Assembly: GCA_900073065.1 (NCBI GenBank)
Contig: FJOG01000007.1
Coordinates: 235,852 to 299,851 of the forward strand
DNA from: Phialocephala subalpina
Taxonomy: Eukaryota; Ascomycota; Leotiomycetes; Helotiales; Mollisiaceae
Direction of reading: 5' to 3'
DNA length: 64,000 bases
The position numbers were made by a program, and so were the translations under genes. This document shows positions 12,329 through 23,563 of this stretch, piece by piece. The notes under the pieces are model-generated. The model saw only the letters and a list, made by a program, of their open reading frames with translations. It was not told the origin of the DNA and searched no databases. The first letter of the stretch is position 1. The number at the start of each line of letters is the position of its first letter.

Positions 12329-13420
12329 TCAGAATACGTCGTCCAATTCCATTTTAAACTCCTGTTTGATTTTCGGCTTTGCCACTGCTGCTGTCATCGT
12401 CCCGATATTCGAGGGTGCAGCTGGTGCAGGTTTGTTTCCCACTTCATCCTCTATGAATACACCCAGCCCAGAGAAAGCCTCGAACATAGTCCGTGCATAA
12501 TACTCGTGAAAGCTGTATCCCCCTGCTGTATGTTGTTGGTTTCTCTTGGCATCTTGAAGCCATTCGCTCTCGTAGTTGTCTTGAAGAACGTATCGTGATG
12601 GTGTGAGGTCGATTCCACCAAAGGGGTCGTAGGGCTTCTCTGTTGTTGGTGCCACTTTCTTTTTGAGGCCTCTGATGGCGAGATCTGGATCCCTCGAACC
12701 ATTGCTCATTGACTCGTTTGCAGTCTTCCTTGCACCAGCTTTCTTCAGAACAATCTTCTGTGCCATCTCTGTAATCTCCCTTGCATCTCCCTCTCCACTT
12801 GCCAACTTCTCCAACACATCTCTCCTCGACTTCTCAACATCCATCTTCTCCTCTTCCGCCTCCTTGATAGCAGCCAACCTCCTCTGCCTAGCAGCCTCTT
12901 TCTCAGCCCTCTCCCTCCTCTTCTCCATCTCCACCTCCTCCAACCCAGCCCTCTTATTCGCCTCTATCTCTCCCAAATTCCTCTCCTTATACGCCCTCAA
13001 TTTCTCCTCCGCCCTACTCCTATCCTCCTTACTCCCCTCAACCAAATCGAAAATCAACCCTTCCACATCCTCCAAATAATTATTCCAATCAAGCAGCGTC
13101 TCAAACTCGTCTTGACGCTTGTTATAAACTGCTCCTACCCTCTTCCTAATATCGCATTCCCGTTCGACTTTCAAGTCTCCGAAGAAAGCTTTATGGAAAC
13201 CTTTTTTGCGCAGGGTTTTGCCGCAGTAAGGAACCGGGCAAGAGGCGGGGCCGGAAGTGAAGATTCGGTCGACGCAGGTGCTGCACATTTTGTGGTAGCA
13301 TTCTGGGTTTATGAGGAATTGGAGGGTGGGCGTTAGGTAGCGGTTGGATTTGCAGACGGGGCAGATGTCATCTGAGGGGTTGGAGTCCAAGCCCTTGGAT
13401 GCGGAGCCGTTGCGCATCAT
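12329..13420 (-). CDS. TFB3: TFIIH/CAK assembly factor Tfb3 (MAT1)
   Basis: RING-finger subunit that links the CDK-activating kinase to core TFIIH for transcription initiation and nucleotide excision repair in the nucleus. Single exon, 363 aa from the double ATG (MMRN); the open frame extends 28 codons further upstream but begins there without an ATG. The RING is C20, C23, C41, H43, C46, C49, C61, C66, followed by RKKGFHKAFFGDLKVERE. Residues about 95-240 form a long charged coiled coil typical of MAT1. The C-terminal hydrophobic part (YDPFGG, then HEYYARTMFEAFSGLGVFIEDE) matches the CDK7/cyclin-H binding end. It is divergent from nudC with about 195 bases between the two start codons. Confidence 0.93.
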   Translation of the reverse strand: MMRNGSASKGLDSNPSDDICPVCKSNRYLTPTLQFLINPECYHKMCSTCVDRIFTSGPASCPVPYCGKTLRKKGFHKAFFGDLKVERECDIRKRVGAVYNKRQDEFETLLDWNNYLEDVEGLIFDLVEGSKEDRSRAEEKLRAYKERNLGEIEANKRAGLEEVEMEKRRERAEKEAARQRRLAAIKEAEEEKMDVEKSRRDVLEKLASGEGDAREITEMAQKIVLKKAGARKTANESMSNGSRDPDLAIRGLKKKVAPTTEKPYDPFGGIDLTPSRYVLQDNYESEWLQDAKRNQQHTAGGYSFHEYYARTMFEAFSGLGVFIEDEVGNKPAPAAPSNIGTMTAAVAKPKIKQEFKMELDDVF

Positions 13421-13615
13421 GGTGTGTGATGAGGGGAGGAGATGGGGTCGTGGCGTGGAGGGGAAGCTTGAGGGAGGGAGGTTGTTAATTTGCAGAGGCG
13501 TCAACGCGAGGCTGAAGTAGCGCTAAGGGTTTAGTGGGGCGGATTTCAAAGCCTTGTCTTTCCAGAATGTCCCACCATACGACGTAGCTTTCAAGTTCTT
13601 CAACGTAGCGCAAAT
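13421..13615. promoter_or_regulatory. Shared divergent promoter of TFB3 and nudC
   Basis: Only about 195 bases separate the start codons of the two divergently transcribed genes, so both promoters must share this DNA. I see no clear TATA box and no recognisable factor site. Confidence 0.5.
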
Positions 13616-14349
13616 ATGACGGAGAAAGGTATGTTTCGAATTTTGATATCAGATTCTTGAATATGTTGATATCGTCGATGTCCCCTGACTGTTGCCTATT
13701 CGAGGCTCAAGTTCTAACATCCCACCAGAACCCACCAAAGAAGAAGAGGCGGCAGCACGCGCGAAGGAGGCAGCAGAACAAGCAGCTCTTCCCTACAAAT
13801 GGACCCAAACGATTGGTGATCTAGACGTTACGGTCGAAGTTCCTGGCAATCTGAAAGGCCGAGATTTGAATGTCGAGATCAAGAAGAAGAAGCTCGTCCT
13901 CGGTATCAAGGGAAAGGAGCCCATCATAAGTGTACGTTACAGCACTACAATTTTATCAAACCCCATAAACTGGACAATTTACTGACAAGAACACACAGGG
14001 CGATCTCCCCTACGAAATCCACGTCGACGAATCCACCTGGACACTCGCAACCTCCCCCTCCGGCTCCAAGATTCTCGAACTCCACATGGACAAAGTAAAC
14101 AAGATGCAATGGTGGGAGCACGTCATCACGACCGCCCCCAAAATTGACGTCACAAAAATCCAACCTGAGAACAGCAAGTTGGGAGATCTGGATGGAGAGA
14201 CGAGGAGTATGGTCGAGAAGATGATGTTTGATCAGAGGCAGAAGGAGATGGGTCAGCCGACTAGTGATGAGCAGAAGAAAATGGATATGTTGAAGAAGTT
14301 CCAGGAGCAGCATCCCGAGATGGATTTCAGTAAGGCGAAGATTAATTAA
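13616..14349 (+). CDS. nudC: Nuclear movement protein NudC
   Basis: CS-domain cochaperone needed for dynein-dependent nuclear migration in hyphae. Three exons, 13616-13628, 13729-13931 and 13999-14349, give 188 aa, close to the usual length of fungal NudC. The first exon encodes only MTEK plus one base; an acidic Ala/Glu helix follows, then the CS (p23/Hsp20-like) domain from about residue 27 to 115 with [25 protein letters not shown] and [19 protein letters not shown]. The typical NudC tail [22 protein letters not shown] and the C-terminal [17 protein letters not shown] are both present. All junctions keep frame, and nothing is missing. Confidence 0.95.
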
Positions 14350-14964
14350 GGGGGGGTGAGTAGAGAGTGTGGAGGGCATTGGCGGTGTTTGGGTGGGATT
14401 GAGGGATAGTAGTATTATGAATTCACGAACAAAAGTCTATGGTACTCAGGAACACCGAGAGTGGTGAGGAATACCAAAGAATCGATCTCGCAAAGTCAGA
14501 CCAAGATAAGAAATTTTGGATGTCATATTGTCGATTGTGAGACGGGACATGGAATGAAGTCGGAATCAAAAACATGGGAGGACAATACAACTTTCAGAGC
14601 AAGCCTTTCATCCGAAGTCTGCCAGCGAGACTCCCTCACGAAAGAAGAGGAATAGCACATCAAAGGACCAAGAGGTAGAGTACCAGAAAATGAAAAGATT
14701 GATGCAGTAAATTGAACCCTCGAAACCTTACCAGAGCTTTCCTTTCAACCCAAATGTCGTTCCGGTTTTCGAACAACGGTGTTCAACTTTGTAGCATTGT
14801 ATTTGTCACTGATTTAGAACAACGAGAACAAGATTCGGTACCCCTGAACGCCAAGGAATCGTCACGTTCTTCCTATTTTTGATATTGTACAATGTACCAA
14901 CTCCGATCGTACATTCCTTGTGCAGCACTCGCCCGCCCTTAACTACACCTCTCTTGTTCGCTCT
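14350..14964. other. Convergent 3' intergenic region
   Basis: About 615 bases between the stops of nudC and SWP1. Short frames only; no repeat or RNA gene seen. Confidence 0.5.
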
Positions 14965-15989
14965 TTACCGCTCACCTGCCAGACGACGGCTCTGCACCTC
15001 TGAGAGAGCCTTTGTTCCGCTCAAGAAAATGATTGTACCCACTACCCCAGCGGGAGGGAGGATCTGGAACAAGGTCCAGTTGGTGTAGTATAGGAAGAAG
15101 ATACCTTCCATCGCTAGTATCGAACCGAAGAATAGTGTGTGCGCGATAGGAGCTGTGCCAAGAGCTTTCGATACGTGGGAGATGTTGGCTCCGAGGTATG
15201 CCCACTGCATCATGTTAACAAAAATCCACGAACATTCGATGCAGGTGAACTTACAGTGCCAAACAACACTGGAATAGTAGCCAGAATAGAGAGCACGAAG
15301 AACAAAGAGATGATCTTCGGTCCGCTCTTTGGGTCTGCCTTGAAGATGTGGTGGATCTCGTCCAACTTTCCATATCTCAATGGCTTCTCGTATTTTGGCA
15401 AAGGGACATTAGGGTCGGTCTTGACATCGAGGTTGAAGACATGGTTGCTGAATGCTTGGGTCGAGCCAAATGAGGCTAGAAGGAGGGTTGCGCGGAGGGG
15501 TTGGCTCGAGGTGAGGAGTTGGATGGGGAGGTCTTTTTGTGTCTGTAAAGCTGTCAGCCCAGCATCTTTGAATCGAGGGGCGATATACGTACAAAGTCAA
15601 CTTTTCCTTTGCCACTCTCTTTCACTTGGAAAGGGAAAGTGGCCTCCAATCCAGTGTCCTGATCTCTGACGAGGAGGAAAGCTTGATGTGGTCGTTTCGC
15701 AGCCCCAGCTTCAGTAGCTGTCAAGACAATCTTCAGAGAATCCGCCGCACCCAATGTAACTGGCTTCGCAAGAGGGACATGATCGGAAAGCCTGTGCAAT
15801 TGCTGGTCAGTTCCGTTGCTCCCAATCCAAACTTGCAGTTGGAGCTTACTTGTCCTTGAATGCGCTGCCAGCACCACCTTTTCCAGTAACGGAGATGACT
15901 GCGTCGTCAAAACCCCATGATGAAGCTGCCTGGGCAAGGCCCGCTCCGAGAACCAGGAAAGAAGGAAGTAATGAGTGTAGGAATCGCAT
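14965..15989 (-). CDS. SWP1: Oligosaccharyltransferase subunit Swp1 (ribophorin II)
   Basis: Non-catalytic subunit of the ER oligosaccharyltransferase, which transfers the preassembled glycan to Asn residues of nascent proteins. Four exons, 15989-15850, 15791-15593, 15542-15255 and 15204-14965, give 288 aa, the size of yeast Swp1. A cleavable signal peptide (MRFLHSLLPSFLVLGAGLAQA) leads into a beta-rich luminal domain. The C-terminal third carries three hydrophobic spans: one at the end of exon 3 (IISLFFVLSILATIPVLFG) and two in exon 4 (HTLFFGSILAMEGIFFLYY and ILPPAGVVGTIIFLSG). The short polar tail LSEVQSRRLAGER is cytosolic in the family. All three intron phases agree. Confidence 0.93.
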
Positions 15990-16800
15990 TTTGGTGGTTG
16001 TGTTGTGAGAAGCTGGAATCGCGAAGCTCCAGCCGCGTAAGTTCTAAGTGACCACCTTTCGGTTCGGTTTAGGTCCATCTCGGCTGCCCTAGTAGGAGGT
16101 CAAGGTTCAACTCAAGTCTTGAGCAACTACTCACCATGAGTCAATCTTATTATCTTTACGACTTATATCTTCTTTACGCTTGTGGCCTTTCGATCCTGCA
16201 ACGTTTCCGCTGAATCTATAGATCAATGTCTTGAACATCTGGTACATGTTTGTTATTGCCATTCAAATCCCCTGCGAGATCGGTTTCGAGCAACGAGCAA
16301 GAGTCTAGAGAAGGAACATGCAGACTCGATAATCAAATTAGATCAATGTGAAATAGTGAGTGGCGCTTTTAGAGCATGCTTACGAACGAATCGTCAACCC
16401 ATTGCTGACTAATCTTCTTCGCAATGCAGCTACCGCTCTGGCTTCAAATTATATTCCACCTTATATTCTCTGTGCAATCCATTATTGCTCTAAAGATAAG
16501 TGACGGCAGAATATTGACAGGCCGGATTGACCTTCGCTGCGTACATTTCGGTTTCGAGGCCTAGAGAACCAATCACTGAATTCGCGATCTGGATTCTGCG
16601 GCATCGCAAAGTGAGGAGAATGGGGCTTCCTGTCCGCTCTACCATACACAAGTCACAGATCGGCCAAATGAGTAGTTGGGTGGGTGATTACCAGCGAATA
16701 CCTATATATACTGTTGTATATTTTTTGATTTTGATTTTTGCTGCAGCACATCTCACATCTGAGGCAGCCCGAACAAAATTGGGATCTCCCGGTAATCAAG
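15990..16800. other. Intergenic upstream of SWP1
   Basis: About 800 bases before the decayed collagen-like gene. It includes the SWP1 promoter on the left. No open frame with recognisable content and no repeat found. Confidence 0.45.
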
Positions 16801-19800
16801 TTAAACGATAACCTCGGAAGTCTGGGGTTTGAGATTGATTTCCCATAAGAGGACAGTTCATGGCTCGAATGGTGCCAATGCGACAGAGCCTATCCCTAGA
16901 GAACCTGCTGGAGCACTCCTTGCCGAGCTATTGGAATCCCAGAACCGACCAGAAGGATTTGTCGTCAAAACTCGGGGGCAGATTCCAGAAAATAGGGTCC
17001 CTCAATTTACGGAGATTCTACCTCATCGCGGTGTCGTCCTTCAAGCCGTTGACGGTGATGGGGAGTCTGGCCGAAGGGGTGGCGACGGGCAATCTGGTCG
17101 CCATGGCAGACCAGGAAACGATGCGACTAGAGCTCAAGATGCTACCGTGAGTCATCACTTCTTCAGTATTCAGGATGTTCTGATTGCAGTAGACTGGGGC
17201 CGATGGTGGGAATGGCGGGAAGTGAGTTGATCTGTTTTCCCTTCCAACACTGAGCTATGGTGAGAGTCGTATACTGATTAATCGTAGTGCTGGAAGTGGC
17301 ACAAATGTTGCGAAAGGTGGAAAGGGTGGAACAATTCGAATATATGTTGACGAGGACAAGACTCATCTGCTGTTAGCTGCTAGTTGGGATGTACAAGGTG
17401 GGAAAGGAGGAGTGTCCGGAGAACATGGCAAACTAGGTGCTGGGGGCAGAGGTGGGAACGGTGGGCAGGACTCCACCTGGTAAGTTCTACAATCTCCATT
17501 TATGGCCTTGTCCTAAACTTTTTCCAGGCAAGAACAAACCGGATATCAGTACCGATGTACCGAACAATGTGTGGGCAGGATGACAGCACCAGCTGTGGAC
17601 GTGAAGACATTGTCAAAGAGATCTGACTTCGGGTACATACGTCTCTTTCGAACGCCATTCTTCTATTGCTGATAGTCTTCACGAATGACATTGGTCAATA
17701 CAATTGGTACACAAGTTTTAGCAGGATCGACTTTGAAAAATTCAGTGGTACGCGTTGCAAATTATCGTGCAAACACGATAAGAGATACGACCGGGCTTTG
17801 CGAGTGTAGTGGTGGGAATGGGCATTGCACTGGGTGTGCTGCGCTTTCCTTTTTTCAAAGAAGGGTTCGCGTACCCGCTTGGATGGAGAGGATGGTCGCA
17901 GACGAGAGACTCCAGTGAGGAACCATCATTGTTACTTTCAAAGCTGTCCCCGAACAGACATACCGATCTCGGTACCAGCTTGAGCTCGTCGATTTCGATG
18001 TCGAGGGTGAGAATGAAGATGGGATTTTCGAACCTGGAGAACACCTCTTTATCAGGTGAATCCGAGTAAAAAACACAGGTGGGTCGTTCTAGCATCTTTT
18101 CCGGTCGGCAATTATAACTTTGTCTAGGTAGGATGCCATCTCTCATTAAAGAGACTGAGCTAGAAATTCTTCCTTCGGGTTACCTCCATCCAGTAGCTGG
18201 CATTGAAGGTCGAGCTCTTGTACCCTCTATACTTGCTGGTCAGATCGTCACTCTGCAAGGATCGATCAAGGCCTAATCCGAGAACCTGACATGCCAATTG
18301 TCTCAGGAAGAGCCTATAAGGAAACGGTAAACATAGCCCTCAAGGCATCGATTCCCTCAAATCTGTGGGGCAAGGTTCGGAAAACAGAATTACCATGCAG
18401 ATCCACAACAAGGGTAACACTGCATTAGCGGGTATCATCTCGTCGTGCGGAAGTGAAGATAACGATTCCATCTGAGACTGGCTCTTTGCTTGCATCAACA
18501 GGAACATGGGCACCAGAAGTGATCCAAAAAGCTGGCAGAATTGGCGCGGAATCAAGTATTGACTTAGTGCGGTCGTCCATGATATCTCACCAAGCCAAAG
18601 ATCATGCTTATGCGAATATACGCATAGAGTTCTATATTTCCAATCCGGGGCCAAATTCTATCAATCGTCGGCACCCTAGGCCCGATCAACGCCTCACGCA
18701 AACCTTTGATCTTAGGTTCCAAGTCGCAGCAACTCACATCCATGACGAGGATGCATGCGTTTTAGTTGTTACGAATGCAACGACTTCATCCGATCGATTT
18801 GAAGCAATTGGGGACTTCGTTCGTAAGGAACTTTGCTTGGACATGGATGTCTGAAACGTAAGTCTTTATGGTGGCCTAACCCGTCAAAATGAGGACGCCG
18901 AGGAGGATCAAGGCGGTCCCGAGAATATTTTGGACGACTATTGCGGGAAGATGATAATCTTCCTCGGAAACAAGTTTGAGCACTTCGACATAAAGGAACA
19001 AACTATTCTCAATCTTTGCGATAGCAGAACTATCGCAAATAAGAGCTTTGCATGCTCATCATGCGTTCTATTTGGTGCGGCGGCGGACAAGGATGAACGA
19101 GATACGTGGCTGAGAAACGCGGTCTTTCTAGTCTCTCACAAAGTCTCTGATGTTGTCAATAAAGTCACGGAGTCTTCGACCTTTGACAACAAAGCCAGCT
19201 TCACTGCATCAATCTGCGAGCTAAAGTCCTCAGGTACTTCGGTTTCTCGGGCCTACCAACTGGAAAGTAAACTGAGGTGGTATTACGGTGGTGCAAAAAT
19301 GAGTGTGAAGAGGCACGCAAAGCAGACTCGACAACATCTCGCTGCTAAGTTTCCCCAAGAAAGATTCTAGGTGTGTCCGGTGTTCCCTCGAGCTGATGGA
19401 AGCAGAGTTCACAGTGGCTTCGTGGCGATCTGGCATGGTCTACCTCCTAACAGAGACATCTTTGCCACAGAATATAAAGATGTCCAGAAGCAGCGGGGAC
19501 AAGCACCGAAGCTGCATCCTTTCGACTCGTTCAACATCGTTTGTGCACTGCCCTGTTTACTGAGAATTCGTCTTCTCTACTCATTGAGTCAAGACAGCAA
19601 CGATGATGAAAACGATAGCAATAAGGACAAGGTCTTTGCCTCCATCTTAGAGCATGGATCTCAAGAACACTCGACGCAGTGCAGTTTTAATTGGAGGAAG
19701 ACGTTTGCAACGAAATCCAGATGTACCTAAGCGACGTGCCTCTGATGAATAACATCGTCCTTAGTGCTAAAGATCCTTGCGATCAATCTGAGGTAAGATT

Positions 19801-20335
19801 GCATTTCTCTTGTTTGGATACTATCCTCCAGCAAGTAGAGTCTTGTGAAGAGATTCCGCCGCGGGCTCTGGAGGTCCTCGGAGTTGCCCTTGCCACGACG
19901 AATCCGCAAAAGAAAAGGCACATTGCCAGAGACTTCACAATCCCCTTCGGGAAACGACGAGCGCAATTGAAATTGTATTTGGTGAAGCGGGTTGAAACTT
20001 TGCTTCGCAACAAAAATTACTCAACAGAGGAGTTGAAACAATTTCGCATCTTCGTCAGGGAGAAACACTCTCGATTCAGCAGCAGGAAACGCAATATCGC
20101 AAAAGCCATTGAACAACGCAACGGAAAGTTCACGAAGCTTACAAGCCACGAGTATCAGAAGGGTCGACAAACTACACGAAGTCTGGTCCCACGAACGGAG
20201 TTATGCACTGTGGCAGAGTGGGATGCTAGATACTAGGAGATTGAGAAGACACGGCACAAACTCGAGCGTAGCGCCACCAAAGCTTTTGAGAAGAGGGCTC
20301 GGATGAGCACCAGGAAACTCGCTCGTACTGAATGA
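16801..20335 (+). pseudogene. Decayed large collagen-like fungal protein gene
   Basis: Relic of a large Pezizomycotina protein with a Gly-rich collagen-like N-terminus followed by long conserved domains of unknown function; I cannot name the family with certainty. The first part still splices in frame (introns starting with GTGAGT near 17151 and 17221 and GTAAGT near 17480) and encodes repeated GG-x-G segments (RRGGDGQSGRHGRPGND, then KGGKGGTIRIYVDEDKTHLL, then GGRGGNGGQ). Further on, RYQLELVDFDVEGENEDG, LPSGYLHPVAGIEGRALVPS and a long stretch from 18453 to 20335 are conserved-looking but lie in different frames. In-frame breaks include TGA at 18057-18059 after EHLFIR, a shift with TAA at 18273, and TAG at 20234-20236 before EIEKTRHKLERSATKAFEKR. 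There is no acceptable start codon at the 5' end. Confidence 0.75.
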
Positions 20336-20639
20336 GAGATGATGACGACTCTCATCGATGTATAACCTCTGGTTGGTAGTACAATCCTAAGCCCAAAGCG
20401 AGCGAATTCCATCAAGAACAAATTCCCTATCTGCCCCAATAAGCGGCTGTCTTGTCTTGTATTGTACACATTATCAACACACACCGGAATTAAACGTTCT
20501 TCTGCCCGCTGTCGATGTTTCCCATCAGTCAACTTGTCGTCGTGGCAATTGGCGCGGTTACCCCTCTGCCGAGCTATTCCCAAGCTGCCTACCTATTATG
20601 CCTTCTGAATGAAGCCTCACACAACCGCGCACACAGCCT

Positions 20640-23563
20640 AATTGAGATAGAAAACGTCATACATGTTTCGAATCACAATTCTAGATCGTGAAGTTGCGTG
20701 TGTAGGAAGGAAGTCCTTAGTGTCATAGCCGGCAAATTCGTTGATTTATGGACTGATACATACAATTCGAGTGCGTCAATATGCTGGCTGGAGTCTCGCT
20801 GCGCAATGATCATGGTGCTTAATACCCAGTCTCGAAGCCGGCGCCAGTGGACAAGTATGAAGCACGACTTTATCACCGGACGAGACTGTAGTTCGAGACG
20901 GCTCAGGTTCTGGGCACCAATGGTTTGTTCAGTCAGCCTCAGCTGCTTCCCCTCTGGCAGACAGTGTGTCCCGCGTGTTTCAGCGGGTCAAATCCAGACC
21001 TTTAAGAGGAGTCAATACTTTCTACCGTACCGGTTTATGCTCCGCAGCCATCCGTCGAGGCAGATCGTCGCCCGCGCTTCCCTCCTCCACTCAAATGGTG
21101 GTTCGCAAGCGCCACCCAACGAACTGATATATAACGAGCACAAACTTGGCAGCAATGAATTACACCATAGCAAGTCTGTCGATGTGGCAAGTCTGCCAGG
21201 GTTCGGCGGCCACTCCGTGTACAGATGTCGAGCACAGTTCCAGCTCTGGCTGTCGTCATTGGGAAACGACCTCGAAACCCACGCCTTCAGTCTTTGCCCC
21301 AACGTGAGTCTCCTATATTTACGGAACTTCCACTTATTATTTGGAGAGATGGATGTCTTCGACAGAGAGATCACGTCCGTGCTCGCGAATGCCTTAATTG
21401 GCCATTTGCAACTCATACACGGGGAGCAGAGAGTTTTCGGATCTTCGCAGCCTCGTCAGGGGAAAGGCATAGCGACGCAGACATATGTCGCAGAAATTCA
21501 ACGCTTTCAGTCAAGAATTCTTGCCACGGAGAATTGCTTGCGATTCGTGGCGAGGATAGCACCAAGTGTGAGAAAATGGGATAGTAAATCGGGTATACTC
21601 CAGCAGATCGAGAACACCCGTGCTCCTAATGCTCTTATGAGCGACTTTCTTCGTCGAATTCCTTCAGTGGAAGATGATAAACCTTTCTTAAATCCATTGA
21701 CTAGCCAATGGATAGAGCCCACAACACCCTATTCAGCCAGTTCTTCAGGGACCTACAATTCGTCCTCTTCGAGTAACATTGACACCCCACAACAAGTAAG
21801 TTCGTTCCGGAACCAATTTCAAATTAGACTCTTTTCTCATCATTCAGCTTGCTTCTCAGCAGTGACTTATAGACATCTTACCTCGGATGTCTTCAAAGAA
21901 GGGTAAGGAGAGAGACGAGTGTATCCTAGCTATTCCTGCATCCAAAGCCGTCGCATATCCCCGCAGGTACGCCCTGGATGACCTTACAAACAGCGCTCGA
22001 GAAAAAGACACCCGCCACTTCAAGCATGCTCCAGCCGACGACAAAAGCAGTCTCTCTAGCACGCTTTTGGAGCACTTCCAATTTACCGATTCACTCGATG
22101 GAAAAAGCTCAACAACCTTAAGCTCCCACAACTCAGATGGCGGCCTCGATGATTCATCTTACAAGCAAGAAATTGACTCCGATGATCACAGTCCACTGGT
22201 TTCAAAGCTACATGCCGTCTACGCCGAAAATGACCGCCTTCGCAGCACGGCGGAGCTTGCTTTCGATCCAAGTGACGTGAAGAGTTCAGATAGGTCCAAC
22301 TTTGACAGAGGAGCAACACAGCGTCTTCAAACTTTGCAGAGCAACAAAGAATTCTACAAGAAAGATAGCCACTTTATAGACAACACGAGAATCCGCCTGA
22401 ACATAAACCTGAATGGATCGCTGATGATCTTCTCTTCGAAAGCACGATGAGATTCGCACTCAATGTCGACGATAAGGCGCAATTAAGTCAATTCGATCTA
22501 GACAGATTGGAAGCACAGCGCTTCCAAGGTCTAGTTGATGACCGGGACCTCAATCTTCAACTCAAAAACATGACACCCGTTCGGAACTCGCAGGCTGGCG
22601 GGACAAATGGGACACAGAGGAGGAGACCCTTGGGGCCCAGAATGATTACGCGCGTGAATTGTACAGGATGGAAGAGCAGAGGAACGAGAGCATTAGACGA
22701 GATATGGAAGCTGCACAGGCTGCCCAGGGTAAATGGGAAGAGGAGGCACAAGAGGCACAGAGTTTTTGTGCAGGAGGTGAATAGGCTGGAACAACAACGG
22801 AGTGAGCGTATCAAGCAGGATATGGAGGCTGCAAAGGCAGCACGTAGTCAGTGGGAACAAGAATATCAAAGCCGAGTGCAGGAGGCTACAGTAGCACGAT
22901 GGAGGAGCAGAGGGTCGAGGGTATCAAGCGAGACATGGAAGCTGCAAGGGTGGTACACGATCAGTGGGAGCAGGAGACCAGACGGGTTGCCAAGGAGGCC
23001 AAGAGGTTGGCCGAGGAACAGAAAAGAATGGAAGATGAGGAGAGGGAAAGAGATGCTGCTATTGCGGCCGCGAGGGAGAGGAGGACCAGGAGGAGAATGG
23101 AACGGGCGGAAGCTGCGCGACGTGCAATGCAAGCTGATTGTGTCTCTTGTATGGACACGGGTGAGAGAGCTGAGATGTGCGTCTTAGCTTGCACACATTC
23201 CTATTGTGGGACATGTATTGTTGGTTCGTTATCTCTAGTTTACTCCCTCCAATCGAAGCTGTGGGTAATTTATTTCTCCTACTTCCATCACTGGGCCACT
23301 CGCAACATGTTCCTCTTGCCGAGCACAGACCTGCGCCCTCTGCTCGCAGCCCGTACACCCTGGTGTTTGCGCCGAAGACAGAGAAGGGAAACAGACACTG
23401 GATCTAGCGAAGAAGATGGGCTACCAAAGCTGTCCAAGGTGTAATAGAATGGTGGATCGTATCGATGGGGTGCCTGCATATGACGTGCCGGTGTGGAGCG
23501 GAATTTTGTTATAGTTGTGGAGGATATTGGAACAAGTGCTTGAGTACCTGTTCAAGGACATGA
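20640..23563 (+). pseudogene. Decayed RBR (RING-IBR-RING) ubiquitin ligase gene
   Basis: C-terminal sequence is unmistakably RBR: the start of RING1 (CVSCMDTGERAEMCVLACTHSYCGTC) near 23140-23215, then CSSCRAQTCALCSQPVHPGVC, CPRCNRMVDRIDG and CLHMTCRCGAEFCYSCGGYW. It is broken. The second half of RING1 and most of the IBR are missing between 23215 and 23310; an extra G in the GGGG at 23467-23470 shifts the frame after RIDG; and the coiled coil before the RINGs (22440-23120) switches frames several times. Upstream, the frame from 20698 opens with GTG, not ATG, and runs through a good intron (donor 21796, acceptor before 21848) into a TGA at 21863, then continues (MSSKKGKERDECILAIPASK). I infer that 20698-23563 was one gene; two neighbouring genes are possible. 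Confidence 0.7.
22640..22990 (+). repeat. Three imperfect ~35-residue coiled-coil repeats
   Basis: Within the decayed RBR gene three units can be read in different frames: MEEQRNESIRRDMEAAQAAQ at about 22670, LEQQRSERIKQDMEAAKAAR at about 22785 and MEEQRVEGIKRDMEAARVVH at about 22900, each followed by a W-E-(E/Q)-E segment. The spacing is about 115 bases. They form a charged helix ahead of the RING. Confidence 0.6.

Noticed and set aside
13421..13504. Upstream extension of TFB3
   Set aside because: The extended frame has no ATG at its 5' end; the first ATG is the MMRN pair at 13420.
20698..21906. Intact 402-codon gene
   Set aside because: It opens with GTG rather than ATG, and its end reads through a good intron donor; it fits better as part of the decayed RBR gene.
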